Part shown: in pieces, positions 44,871 to 56,375 of the stretch
Layout of the letters: the number at the start of each line of letters is the position of its first letter
Numbering within the stretch: the stretch's first letter is position 1
Assembly (NCBI RefSeq): GCF_003865135.1
Contig: NZ_BHZC01000001.1
Location: 5,580,001-5,644,000 of the forward strand
Length of the DNA stretch: 64,000 bases
Source: Streptomyces chrestomyceticus JCM 4735
GTDB lineage: Bacteria > Actinomycetota > Actinomycetes > Streptomycetales > Streptomycetaceae
Direction: 5' to 3'
Made by a program: the position numbers and the translations under genes
Notes under the pieces: generated by a model
What the model saw: only the letters and a program-made list of their open reading frames with translations
What the model was told of the DNA's origin: nothing
The model's database searches: none

Positions 44871-46103
44871 ATGAGTGCATCGGTTTCGCCTCACGGGTTC
44901 GAGATCGTACGAGGACGTGGCTACCGTCCCGAGGACGTCGACCGCCGGGTGGAAGGGCTCTCGGTCGACCGTGACTCGTGCTGGGAGCGCGCGGCACGGC
45001 TGACGGTCCTCGCCAACGAGATGACGGCCGAGCTGGCGGAGCTGCAGGAGTACGTCCGGCAGTTGCCGCCGCAGACGTACGAGTCGCTGGGCGACCAGGC
45101 GCGGCTGATCCTGACGACGGCGGAGTCCGAGGCGGCCCGGCTGCGCAAGGAGGCGCAGGAGGCGGCCGAGCGGGCCCGTGACGAGGCCGAGGCGTACGCG
45201 CGGCAGATCCAGGAGGCCGCCGAACGGGCCGCGCAGGAGCTGCGGGACGAGACCGAGGACCAGGCGCGCCGTACGGTCGAGGCGGCGTGGGCCGAGGCGG
45301 ACGGCATCGAGGCCGCGGCCGTCAAGGACGCCGGGCAGTGGCGGACCGCCGCCCAGGACGCGCTGCACGAGATGGAGCAGCGCACCACCGCGATGCTGCG
45401 CGAGCAGGAGCAGGAGCAGACCGAGGAGTGGGAGGCGGCCGGCCGCGACCTGGCCGCGCAGGAGGCCGACCTCGAACTGCGGGTGGCGGAGCTGGAGGAG
45501 CTGGGCCGGGCCAAGGTCGCCGAGGCGGAGCGCTTCCTCGCGGAGGCCGAGGAGGCGGCGCGGCACCGCGACGAGGACGCCGAGGCGCGCGCCGCGGATC
45601 TGCTGGCGCAGGCCAGGGTCGAGGTCGAGCGGATCGAGCGGGCCACCGACCGGATACTGCGGGAGCACACGGAGCGGCGCGAGAAGGTGCGCGAGCACAT
45701 GACGCACGTCCGCAACACGCTGGCCGCCCTGACGGGCAAGGCCCCCGACGAGGACGAGCCGGGGGGCGGCGCGGCGGCCGAAGACGGCGGGGACGTCGCG
45801 GGCGCGGGGGCCACGACGAACGCGCAGGGCGGCACGGTGCTGCTGGAGAAGGCCGGTGAGGCAGGGGAGGCCGACGGGGCCGACGAGGCCGGGGTGGCCG
45901 GAGGCGCCGGGGGCACTGGTGAGGCCGACGGGTCCGCAGGGTCCGACCGGGCCGACGGGTCCGTCCGGGTACGGGAGGCCACGGTGTCCGGTACCGGAGC
46001 GGCCGCGGCCGGGGAGCCCGCCGACACGCGGGCGCCGGTGGACCCCGACAACGAGGACACCCTGGAGACGAAGCTGCCGCGGCTGCCGGAAGGGCAGCAG
46101 TGA
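44871..46103 (+). CDS. DivIVA/Scy-like coiled-coil protein
   Basis: The 410-residue protein starts with a DivIVA-like segment (FEIVRGRGYRPEDVDRRVEGLSVDRDSCWERAARL). A long Ala/Glu/Arg coiled coil spans about residues 45-290 (EAARLRKEAQEAAERARDEAEAYARQ). The last 120 residues are a Gly/Ala/Asp-rich acidic tail. It resembles the Streptomyces proteins often annotated as cellulose-binding or DivIVA-domain proteins that help organise polar growth; the specific role is not shown here. ATG 44871 has GAGAGG nearby. It follows the LCP gene by 109 bp on the same strand. Confidence 0.8.
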   Translation: MSASVSPHGFEIVRGRGYRPEDVDRRVEGLSVDRDSCWERAARLTVLANEMTAELAELQEYVRQLPPQTYESLGDQARLILTTAESEAARLRKEAQEAAERARDEAEAYARQIQEAAERAAQELRDETEDQARRTVEAAWAEADGIEAAAVKDAGQWRTAAQDALHEMEQRTTAMLREQEQEQTEEWEAAGRDLAAQEADLELRVAELEELGRAKVAEAERFLAEAEEAARHRDEDAEARAADLLAQARVEVERIERATDRILREHTERREKVREHMTHVRNTLAALTGKAPDEDEPGGGAAAEDGGDVAGAGATTNAQGGTVLLEKAGEAGEADGADEAGVAGGAGGTGEADGSAGSDRADGSVRVREATVSGTGAAAAGEPADTRAPVDPDNEDTLETKLPRLPEGQQ

Positions 46104-46113
46104 CACGGGCCGC

Positions 46114-46163
46114 GAACCCGGCGGGGAACGGGGCGGGCGCCGAGTGGCGCGCGCCGCTTCCCC
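46114..46163. terminator. Possible hairpin between the coiled-coil and MFS genes
   Basis: An imperfect stem pairs ACGGGGCGGGCGCC-like sequence with GGCGCGCGCC...CCCCGT between the convergent stops. It is the only obvious structure in this 87-bp gap. Confidence 0.35.
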
Positions 46164-46190
46164 GTCGGGCGCCGTAGGGCCGTAGCGCCG

Positions 46191-48050
46191 TCAGCCGTTC
46201 GCGGACTCGGCGGCCGGCTGTTTGACGGTCGGCTGCTCCACGGCCGTACCTCCCGTGCCTCCCGTACCTCCCGTGGAGTCCCCGACCCCGCTCCCGGACT
46301 CGTCCCCCGCCCCGCCGCCCACCTCCCCGTGGACCGGGAAGCGGCGCGGCGCGAGGAACAGCAGGATCAGGAAGGAGAGCGCGGCGGCGGCCGCGGCCCC
46401 GAGGTAGACGTGCTCGACGGTGGCGTCCACGGCGCGCCGCAGGTAGTCGGCGGCCCGTGCGGTGAGAGCACCGGCGTCGGCCAGTGCGTGGGAGACGGAG
46501 TCCAGGTCGTCCGGCAGGCCCGGCCGGATGTCCGTGGGCGCGGCGGCCAGCCGGCCGTTGAGGGTGGTGTTGGCGACGGCGCCGAAGAGGGCGGCGCCGA
46601 CGGACTGACCGACCTGGCGGCAGAAGAGGATCGAGGCGGTCGCGGTGCCGCGCTCCTCGAAGCCGACCGAGGACTGCACGCCGATGATCAGCGGTAGCTG
46701 GAAGATCCCGAGGGTGGCGCCGAGCGCGAACATGAGCAGCGCGGGCTGCCAGGCGGCGCCGGGGTAGGGGAGCAGCGGGAAGGCCAGCAGGACCAGGGCG
46801 GCGGCGCCGATGCCGGTCATGGCGCAGGCGCGGATGCCGATGCGGTTGTAGACGTGGCTGCTCAGGGCGGCGGACACCGGCCAGCTCAGGGTCATGGTGG
46901 AGAGCACGAAGCCGGCCGCGATCGGGCCCAGGCCCAGGACGGCCTGGGCGTAGGTGGGCAGGAAGACGGTCGGCGCGACCATGAGCAGGCCGACCGCGCC
47001 GAGCGCCAGGTTGACGGCCGAGATCGTCCGGCGGCGCCAGACCCAGCCCGGGATGATCGGTTCGGCGGCGCGGCGTTCGATGAGGACGGTGGCGGCGCCG
47101 CAGAGCGCGCTGCCCGCGAAGAACAGCAGCGAGGGGGCGGAGAGCCAGGGCCAGGCGACGCCGCCCTGGACGAGGGCGGTCAGCAGCAGGCCGCCGCAGG
47201 CGAAGATCGCGAGTGCGCCGGGCCAGTCGACCCGGGGGCGTCCGGTACGGTCCCGCGCGGGCAGCGATTCACGGAAGTGCCGTACGACGAGCCAGAGCGC
47301 GAAGGCCCCCACCGGCAGGTTGACCAGGAAGATCCAGCGCCAGTCGGCGTACGCGGCGAGCAGGCCGCCGAGAGCGGGTCCGGCGACCGAGGAGGTCGCC
47401 CATACGGTGGACAGCCTGGCCTGGATCCTGGGCCGTTCCTTCATCGGGTAGAGGTCGGCGGCGACGGTCTGGACGGTGCCCTGGAGGGCGCCGCCGCCGA
47501 GCCCCTGCAGGACGCGGAAGGCGATCAGGGAGGCCATGTTCCAGGCGGCAGCGCACAGCAGCGACCCGGCGAGGAAGACGATCACGCCGGTGATCAGGAC
47601 GGGTTTGCGGCCGAAGGTGTCGGAGAGCTTGCCGTAGACCGGCAGGGTGACGGTGACGGCGAGCAGGTACCCGGAGAAGAGCCAGGAGAACACGGCGAAG
47701 CCGCCGAGGTCGCCGACGATCTGCGGGACGGCGGTCGCGATGATCGTCGAGTCGAGCGCGGCGAGCGCCATACAGAGCATCAGGGCGGCCACGACCCGGC
47801 CGCGCCCTTCGGAGGCCCGGGATGTCGGGGGTACGGGGGCGGCCACCTCGGCCGCCACGCCCGACCCGTCCTCCGCACCCCGATCGGCCCCCGCACCCGA
47901 CCCGGCCCCCGCGCCCCTTCCAGCCCCCGCGCCTCCTCCAGTCCCCGCACCCCTGCCGTCCCCCGCACCCATCCCGATGCCGCTCCCCGCCGCCCCTTCC
48001 GCTTCCGTCCGGTCGCTCGTGCGGTGACCGCTCCCGCTGTCCTGGCTCAC
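46191..48050 (-). CDS. MFS drug-type exporter, DHA2 (14-helix) family
   Basis: The 619-residue membrane protein matches the EmrB/QacA type. Motif A is YGKLSDTFGRKPVL and motif C ASSVAGPALGGLLA. D/R-rich loops and about 14 helices follow, with ALDSTIIATAVPQIV in helix 1 typical of DHA2. The N-terminal 60 residues are a Gly/Ala repeat (GAGAGRGAGAGSGAGADRG) and the C-terminal 40 are Gly/Thr-rich. GTG 48050 has GAGGGGGG upstream and is preferred to a longer frame. It is divergent from mfd. Substrate is unknown. Confidence 0.9.
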   Translation of the reverse strand: MSQDSGSGHRTSDRTEAEGAAGSGIGMGAGDGRGAGTGGGAGAGRGAGAGSGAGADRGAEDGSGVAAEVAAPVPPTSRASEGRGRVVAALMLCMALAALDSTIIATAVPQIVGDLGGFAVFSWLFSGYLLAVTVTLPVYGKLSDTFGRKPVLITGVIVFLAGSLLCAAAWNMASLIAFRVLQGLGGGALQGTVQTVAADLYPMKERPRIQARLSTVWATSSVAGPALGGLLAAYADWRWIFLVNLPVGAFALWLVVRHFRESLPARDRTGRPRVDWPGALAIFACGGLLLTALVQGGVAWPWLSAPSLLFFAGSALCGAATVLIERRAAEPIIPGWVWRRRTISAVNLALGAVGLLMVAPTVFLPTYAQAVLGLGPIAAGFVLSTMTLSWPVSAALSSHVYNRIGIRACAMTGIGAAALVLLAFPLLPYPGAAWQPALLMFALGATLGIFQLPLIIGVQSSVGFEERGTATASILFCRQVGQSVGAALFGAVANTTLNGRLAAAPTDIRPGLPDDLDSVSHALADAGALTARAADYLRRAVDATVEHVYLGAAAAAALSFLILLFLAPRRFPVHGEVGGGAGDESGSGVGDSTGGTGGTGGTAVEQPTVKQPAAESANG

Positions 48051-48256
48051 GTGCCCCCCTCGGCTTTTGCGTGTACGTGACACTTTTCCACGGGGAGGCC
48101 GCTACCGGAACGGGGCTTCGCGCCCGGCCCGCCCGGTTGCCGGGGCGAGTGGAACGCGGGTGTCAGCAGGGAGTCGTACTCTTGGTGAAACCCGGCCCGT
48201 CGCACGTGCCGGGCTGTTCGCGTTGTTCGCCTCACCGGGACGGAAAAGCCATTCTC

Positions 48257-51796
<3,540 letters not shown>

Positions 51797-51847
51797 GGCT
51801 CCGCCCGGCCGGCCACCGCGCCCGGCCGGGCCCGCCGCCGTCCCCCG

Positions 51848-51874
51848 AGCGGAACCGCCCGGGGCGGTTCCGCT
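51848..51874 (+). terminator. mfd terminator
   Basis: AGCGGAACCGCC pairs with GGCGGTTCCGCT (12 bp, tight loop) about 50 bp after the mfd stop codon. Confidence 0.75.
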
Positions 51875-51930
51875 GTCACGGTGATTGATTACGATGCCGT
51901 GGCAGACCGGACGAGATACGGGGGCAGAGG

Positions 51931-52338
51931 TTGGGCGGCACATTCCAGGTCGAGACGCACGAGCTCGACCAGCTTCTACGGCAGTTGAGCGCCGGGCGCG
52001 AGGACATGGAGAAAGCACTCAACGCGCTGGAGCACGTGGGGCCGAAAAGCACGGGCAGCGTGGCTCTCGACCACGCCTGCGACGAATTCCACGACAGTTG
52101 GGACGACGCGATCAAGAAGATCGCGAAGGGTACCCAGCAGATCGAGGAGAAGCTGAAGGCCACCAAGAACAACTACGAGGAGACGGAAAAGGCCATCCGG
52201 GACGCCATGACCAAGGGCGCGGCCCCGCCGATGCCCGGCCCGTCGGCACCGCCCAACGTGGGCGGGTACCCGGCCGGCCCGCGGCCGGGTGCGCCGGCTC
52301 CGACCCCGTCGGCCGGCCCCGGGGCGGGTGCCCGGTGA
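51931..52338 (+). CDS. ESX/WXG100-like small helical protein
   Basis: The 135-residue protein begins at TTG 51931 after GGGGGCAGAGG. It is two amphipathic helices (residues 5-40 and 48-92) around a turn containing FHDSWDDAIKK, close to the W-x-G/D turn of ESAT-6-like proteins, and then a Pro/Gly/Ala tail. It heads a four-gene run with 4-bp overlaps (GTGA, GTGA, ATGA), so all four are translationally coupled. No ESX core secretion gene (EccC, EccD) lies in the window. It may be a substrate or partner of a type VII system encoded elsewhere. Confidence 0.75.
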   Translation: MGGTFQVETHELDQLLRQLSAGREDMEKALNALEHVGPKSTGSVALDHACDEFHDSWDDAIKKIAKGTQQIEEKLKATKNNYEETEKAIRDAMTKGAAPPMPGPSAPPNVGGYPAGPRPGAPAPTPSAGPGAGAR

Positions 52339-53774
52339 GCGACGACAAGGAATTCCCCAGCCTCGGTTTCGACCCGGCCCCGGGCAAGGTCGAGAGCGTC
52401 GAGGACCTCAGCAACAAGATCAACCGCGCGTCCAGCGGCCTGGAGAGCGCCCACAAGACGCTCATGGGCATCGCCAAGGGCGGCAAGACGTGGGAGGGTC
52501 TGGCGGCGAACGCCTTCACCCAGCACGTCGGCGACCTGCCGAAATCCCTCTCCGACAGCGTCGACGCGCTGAAGCAGGCGTCCACCCAGCTCGGCAACTG
52601 GCGCGGCAAGCTGTCCGGCTACCAGAACACGGCCCGCCAGTACGAGGCGCAGGCCAAGGCGGCCAAGGAACGCATCAAGACCCAAGAGGCGGCCCACGAC
52701 CGGGCGACCAACGCCTACAACCAGGCCGCCTCGGCCCCTGCCTTCCGGCTCGCCGGCCAGTACTACACCGACCAGACGGCACTCAACGAGGCGCAGAGCA
52801 AGCTCGACGCCGCCCAGGCCCGCCTGAAGACCGCCGGCCAGGAGCTCGACAGCGTCGGCAAGCGCCTGGACGCGGCCAAGGACGAGCTCGACGACATCCT
52901 CAAGAAGGCCAAGGAACTCCTCGAACACCACCAGTCCGACGCGCGGGACGTCGCCGACCGGCTGCGCAAGGCCAACAAGAACGCCCCGGACATCAGCCTC
53001 TTCGAGCGGCTCGGCGACGCCTTCAAGCGGATGGGTCACGCCATCAAGGAATGGTGCGTCAAACACGCCGATCTGCTGAAGACGATCGGCGACTGGCTCG
53101 GAAACATCGCCGGTGTCCTGGGGGTCCTCTCCCTCCTGACCATGTGGTGCCCGCCGCTGTCCGGCGCCCTCGCCCTGGCGGGCGGCGCACTGTCCCTGGG
53201 CTCATTGGCGGCACACGCCGGGGCCAAGCTGGGCGGGGCCAAGGTGAGCTGGACGGACCTGGGCATGGACGCCGTCGGGGTGGTGCCGTTCGGCAAGTTT
53301 GCCAAGGCCGGTGCGATGGGGAAGGTCAAGGTCCGGGTGGGGGCCAGGTCGGTGGAGGACGCGGCGGGTGTCACCAGCCAGGTGGCCGACGTGGACAAGG
53401 TGGCTCGGGTGAACCATCTTGAGGGCCTGGTGCAGCGAGGCGTCGCCTCCAGTGACGAGCTTGCTGCGGGGCGGCGCATCGGCCGCTATCAACCCCCCGC
53501 AGGGCGGGTTTTCGAGGCGAACGGGTTCTCCAACCGCATGCAGCTGGCGTGGGAGAACCACGTCAGCGGCACCATGGCGGCAGGTATCAAGGAAAAGGGC
53601 TGGGCGGAGACGCTGAAGAAGATCCCAGGCGTCAAGGACGCCGACTCCTTCAAGGCGGCGCTCCGGGCGGACGACACGCTCGACCCCATGTCCTGGTGGT
53701 CCAAGGGCCCGCTCGTCGGACAAGGCGCCGTCGGCGCCGGGGTGGGCATGTACCAGACCGCGAACGAGGGGTGA
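52335..53774 (+). CDS. Putative type VII-secreted WXG-type long protein
   Basis: The 479-residue protein starts at GTG 52335 overlapping the previous stop. It has an N-terminal WXG-like helical region (KTWEGLAANAFTQHVGDLPKSL), a long coiled coil (about 85-215), a hydrophobic patch (about 250-305: WLGNIAGVLGVLSLLTMWCPPLSGALALAGGAL) and a C-terminal region of about 170 residues without a recognised toxin motif (QRGVASSDELAAGRRIGRYQ, WENHVSGTMAAGIKEKGW). The layout is that of T7SS-secreted proteins of Streptomyces. The unusual C-terminal part could be a novel effector domain. Confidence 0.78.
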   Translation: MSDDKEFPSLGFDPAPGKVESVEDLSNKINRASSGLESAHKTLMGIAKGGKTWEGLAANAFTQHVGDLPKSLSDSVDALKQASTQLGNWRGKLSGYQNTARQYEAQAKAAKERIKTQEAAHDRATNAYNQAASAPAFRLAGQYYTDQTALNEAQSKLDAAQARLKTAGQELDSVGKRLDAAKDELDDILKKAKELLEHHQSDARDVADRLRKANKNAPDISLFERLGDAFKRMGHAIKEWCVKHADLLKTIGDWLGNIAGVLGVLSLLTMWCPPLSGALALAGGALSLGSLAAHAGAKLGGAKVSWTDLGMDAVGVVPFGKFAKAGAMGKVKVRVGARSVEDAAGVTSQVADVDKVARVNHLEGLVQRGVASSDELAAGRRIGRYQPPAGRVFEANGFSNRMQLAWENHVSGTMAAGIKEKGWAETLKKIPGVKDADSFKAALRADDTLDPMSWWSKGPLVGQGAVGAGVGMYQTANEG

Positions 53775-54382
53775 GCGTGAACCACCGACAGGGCACCGGC
53801 AGCGGGCCCGCGTATCTGTCCCGGACCTGGCTCCTCGTATGGTTCGTGCTGCAGTGGCCGGTGCTGCCCTGCGCTCTGGTGCTCCTGGTGGTCTGGTACG
53901 TCTGCTTGTTCCTCGCGAACGCGGTCGTCGAAACCGAGCCCCGCCTCGCCTACATGGCCCCGCTCTACCTCGGCCCCAAGCGGCTTGCCCGCGAATGGAA
54001 CCGGGACCCGGACCGCTGGGAAGACCACTTCCGGGCGCTCCTGCCCAAGCTGCGCAAGGAGGCGACGAGAATCAAGTCGTCACCGGGACGGCGGGTCGAG
54101 TATCCGCTTTCGGGCCGCTTCAAGTACCAGATCCGGCACATCCCTGCGAAGCACGGCAAGCACCCCGACGTCTCGTTCACCGTTCCCCCGCAGCACTACC
54201 GCGGCTGCGGCCCGGAAGCCGCCCGGCGCATCGCCCGGGCCGACGGCTGGCGGATCATCGCGCCGGGAAGTTCCACCGGGAACGGCCTGGCCCCTGACGA
54301 CCGCCACGGCATCTTGCTGGCCATCCCGGACCCGCGCAAGAATCCGACACCGCCCCCCAGCACGCCCTCCGGAAGGCCATGA
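53771..54382 (+). CDS. Membrane-anchored protein of the ESX-like operon
   Basis: The 203-residue protein begins at GTG 53771 (overlapping the upstream TGA; GTG 53777 is an alternative). A hydrophobic hairpin or single long segment (WLLVWFVLQWPVLPCALVLLVVWYVCLFLANAV, about residues 19-50) is followed by a basic cytoplasmic domain (LPKLRKEATRIKSSPGRR, PPQHYRGCGPEAARRIA) and a Pro-rich tail. I do not recognise the family. Its place straight after the secreted-type protein fits an immunity or accessory role; that is inference. Confidence 0.7.
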   Translation: MSVNHRQGTGSGPAYLSRTWLLVWFVLQWPVLPCALVLLVVWYVCLFLANAVVETEPRLAYMAPLYLGPKRLAREWNRDPDRWEDHFRALLPKLRKEATRIKSSPGRRVEYPLSGRFKYQIRHIPAKHGKHPDVSFTVPPQHYRGCGPEAARRIARADGWRIIAPGSSTGNGLAPDDRHGILLAIPDPRKNPTPPPSTPSGRP

Positions 54383-55038
54383 AGAATTCCACTCAGCTCC
54401 AGATCGAGATACCGGACGGGTTCCACACCCTCGGCCTCGAAGGCGACGACGCCTACCGTGAGGACTGCATCCGGGAGATGGCGGACCTCGTCTGGTCCGA
54501 AGGGACCGATCTCCAGCGCGACACCATGGCGGCCGTGTACGACGAGATGGCCGCGACCTTCGCCGAGGACGGGGCGTTCTACGCCGGTGTCTGTTTCGTG
54601 GGCATGGACGACGACCGCATCAGTACGGCATCGGTGGTCGCCAGACTCGATGACGCGGACGTCACCGATGCCGAGATCGTCGCCGCCGGCCTCGCGGAGG
54701 CGCTGTCCCACACGACGACGGAGGTCAGTACGGTGCGGGTGCCCGCCGGGCCGTGCGTGGTGTCCTTCCACGGCTCGGAATGGGTGCCGGCCGAGGGCGC
54801 TGAGCCGCTCGGTATCGCCCGCGTGGACGCGCAGATCCCCGTACCGAGCCGCGCCCAGTTGCTGACGCTCTCCCTCAGCACCCCGTCGCTGACCGAACTG
54901 CCGGTGTACGTCAACATGCTGCGCCTCATCGCGGAGACCGTGACGGTCGTGGACGCCGAGCCTTCGTCCGACCCCAGCGCGGAGGTGGTCACCGGACAGC
55001 GCAGCGTTGCCGACGAAGTGCGCTCCACCTTCGGCTGA
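54379..55038 (+). CDS. Conserved hypothetical protein, last gene of the ESX-like operon
   Basis: The 219-residue soluble acidic protein starts at ATG 54379, overlapping the upstream stop (ATGA). It shows alternating helix and strand segments (AYREDCIREMADLVWSEGTD, FYAGVCFVGMDDDRISTASVV, TVRVPAGPCVVSFHG, TELPVYVNMLRLIAETVTVVD). No signal peptide or catalytic motif is visible. Proteins of this size and style often accompany ESX substrates in Streptomyces as chaperone-like partners, but I cannot assign a family. Confidence 0.7.
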   Translation: MKNSTQLQIEIPDGFHTLGLEGDDAYREDCIREMADLVWSEGTDLQRDTMAAVYDEMAATFAEDGAFYAGVCFVGMDDDRISTASVVARLDDADVTDAEIVAAGLAEALSHTTTEVSTVRVPAGPCVVSFHGSEWVPAEGAEPLGIARVDAQIPVPSRAQLLTLSLSTPSLTELPVYVNMLRLIAETVTVVDAEPSSDPSAEVVTGQRSVADEVRSTFG

Positions 55039-55205
55039 GGCGCGGCGCGGTGGCCCGCCGCCACAGCGGGTCCGGCGGCGTTTGTGCTGTCTTCCGCCCG
55101 ATTCAGGCACCTTGACGGTGACCGGTAGGAGATATCGCTCTATGGTCAGGCTGCTCCGTGTGTCTCACGGGGCCACCCGACCTCAGAGAACTGGATGTTC
55201 CCACC

Positions 55206-55733
55206 GTGATAAGACCCCGCCGCGCCGCCCTGTCCACCGCCTCGCTGGTCACCGCGGCCCTGATCGCCCTCTCCGGATGTACGCCGGACGGCGGTGCGGA
55301 CAAGAGTGGTGCGGCGAGTCCGTCCGCGACGGCCTCCGCGACGCCGTCGCCGTCCGCGTCGCCGACCGAGAGCCCGAGTCCCAGCGCCACGCCGTCGTCG
55401 GCCGCGCCCACTCCCACGCCCGAGGCTGCCGAGCCGCCCGCGGCGACGCGTAAGACGCCCCGGACCGGCGGGGGTTCGGACTCCGGGGCCGGCGGGGCCG
55501 GGTCCGGTTCCGGGGGTTCGTCCTCCGGCGGTTCCGACTCCGGCTCGGGGTCCGGGTCCGGCTCCGGTGGTTCCGGGAGTGACGCCTCCGGCGACGTCAT
55601 CCTCGCGCCGTCCGGCAACCACTACCGCCGCAGGCAGTTCTGCAAGAAGGCCCACCTCGGTCTGACCACGAAGGACGCCCACGGCGCGACGCTGAGCTGC
55701 GAGATGCAGAGCGGGCGTCCGCACTGGCAGTGA
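55206..55733 (+). CDS. Low-complexity lipoprotein
   Basis: The 175-residue protein starts at GTG 55206 with an arginine-containing signal peptide and lipobox LIALSGC (Cys near residue 24), followed by TPDGG. The mature part is Ser/Pro/Thr-rich, then a Gly/Ser repeat tract. A compact C-terminal 45 residues contain two Cys (RRRQFCKKAHLG, ATLSCEMQSGRPHW), probably a small disulfide-bonded unit. It may be O-mannosylated by Pmt, as Ser/Thr/Pro-rich lipoproteins are. Function is unknown. The lipobox region resembles that of the HNH lipoprotein at 57919. Confidence 0.72.
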   Translation: MIRPRRAALSTASLVTAALIALSGCTPDGGADKSGAASPSATASATPSPSASPTESPSPSATPSSAAPTPTPEAAEPPAATRKTPRTGGGSDSGAGGAGSGSGGSSSGGSDSGSGSGSGSGGSGSDASGDVILAPSGNHYRRRQFCKKAHLGLTTKDAHGATLSCEMQSGRPHWQ

Positions 55734-55740
55734 GCTGTGC

Positions 55741-55784
55741 GGGCCGGGCCTGCACGCCGGCGGTGAGCCGCCGCGGCCCGGTCC
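55741..55784. terminator. Bidirectional terminator, lipoprotein / CPT-like kinase
   Basis: GGGCCGGGCC (55741-55750) pairs with GGCCCGGTCC (55775-55784) with one mismatch. An inner stem CGGCGG / CCGCCG lies within it. It is placed between convergent stops. Confidence 0.6.
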
Positions 55785-55788
55785 GTGC

Positions 55789-56358
55789 TCATGCCACGTG
55801 TGCGGCGATCTGGCGTGCGCAGGTGAGGGGATCGGTGACGCCGGTGTCGACCTCGATGTCGTAGGTGACGCCCCGGTGGACCAGTTCGGCCTGGGACGCG
55901 GCCATGCCGGTGATCCGGTCGCCGCGCGCGGCCTCGCGGGCGGCGGCCGTCTCCGGGGCGCAGCGCACGCCGACCCACAGCACCGACAGGCCCTTCAGCG
56001 TGCGGCGCCAGCGTTCCTGGCCTTCGGCGCCGCCGAGGAAGACCTCGTCGAGGAGGACGCCGGTGCCGGTGCGGGCGATGGCGGCGACGCCTTCCTGCCA
56101 GTCGGCCTGGAGAGCGCGGAAGACCGGGCCGACGGTGATGCTGCCGTCGGGGGCGAGGCCGAGGCCCGGCGCGGTGTCGGACGCCTCCGGTACGACGAGC
56201 GACGGCGGCAGGGCCTCGATGAAGGAGTCGACGCCGAACGTCAGCCAGGGCCGCGGCAGGACGTCCTGGAGTTGGCGGATCAGGGTGGAAGTGCCGGAGC
56301 TGGAGCCGCCGTTCAGGACGACGACGTCGGTGCGGGTACGGGGCGGGCCGGTGGTCAT
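55789..56358 (-). CDS. Chloramphenicol phosphotransferase-like kinase with altered P-loop
   Basis: The 189-residue protein resembles the CPT family: a Walker-A-like LNGGSSSGTSTLIRQLQ, the FGVDSFIEALPP segment with the family's catalytic Asp, and a C-terminal TGVTDPLTCARQIAAHV. Usually the P-loop is GxxSSGKS/T; here the Lys position is T23. Loss of the P-loop lysine would normally weaken ATP binding, so either activity is changed or the loop works differently. The natural substrate is unknown. It lies 17 bp after the DUF2079 stop on the same strand and is probably co-transcribed. Confidence 0.82.
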   Translation of the reverse strand: MTTGPPRTRTDVVVLNGGSSSGTSTLIRQLQDVLPRPWLTFGVDSFIEALPPSLVVPEASDTAPGLGLAPDGSITVGPVFRALQADWQEGVAAIARTGTGVLLDEVFLGGAEGQERWRRTLKGLSVLWVGVRCAPETAAAREAARGDRITGMAASQAELVHRGVTYDIEVDTGVTDPLTCARQIAAHVA

Positions 56359-56375
56359 CGGGCCACCGTACGGAG

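Noticed and set aside
51931..55038. Complete ESX secretion system
   Set aside because: Only substrate-like and accessory-like genes are present; no EccB, EccC, EccD or mycosin is in the window.
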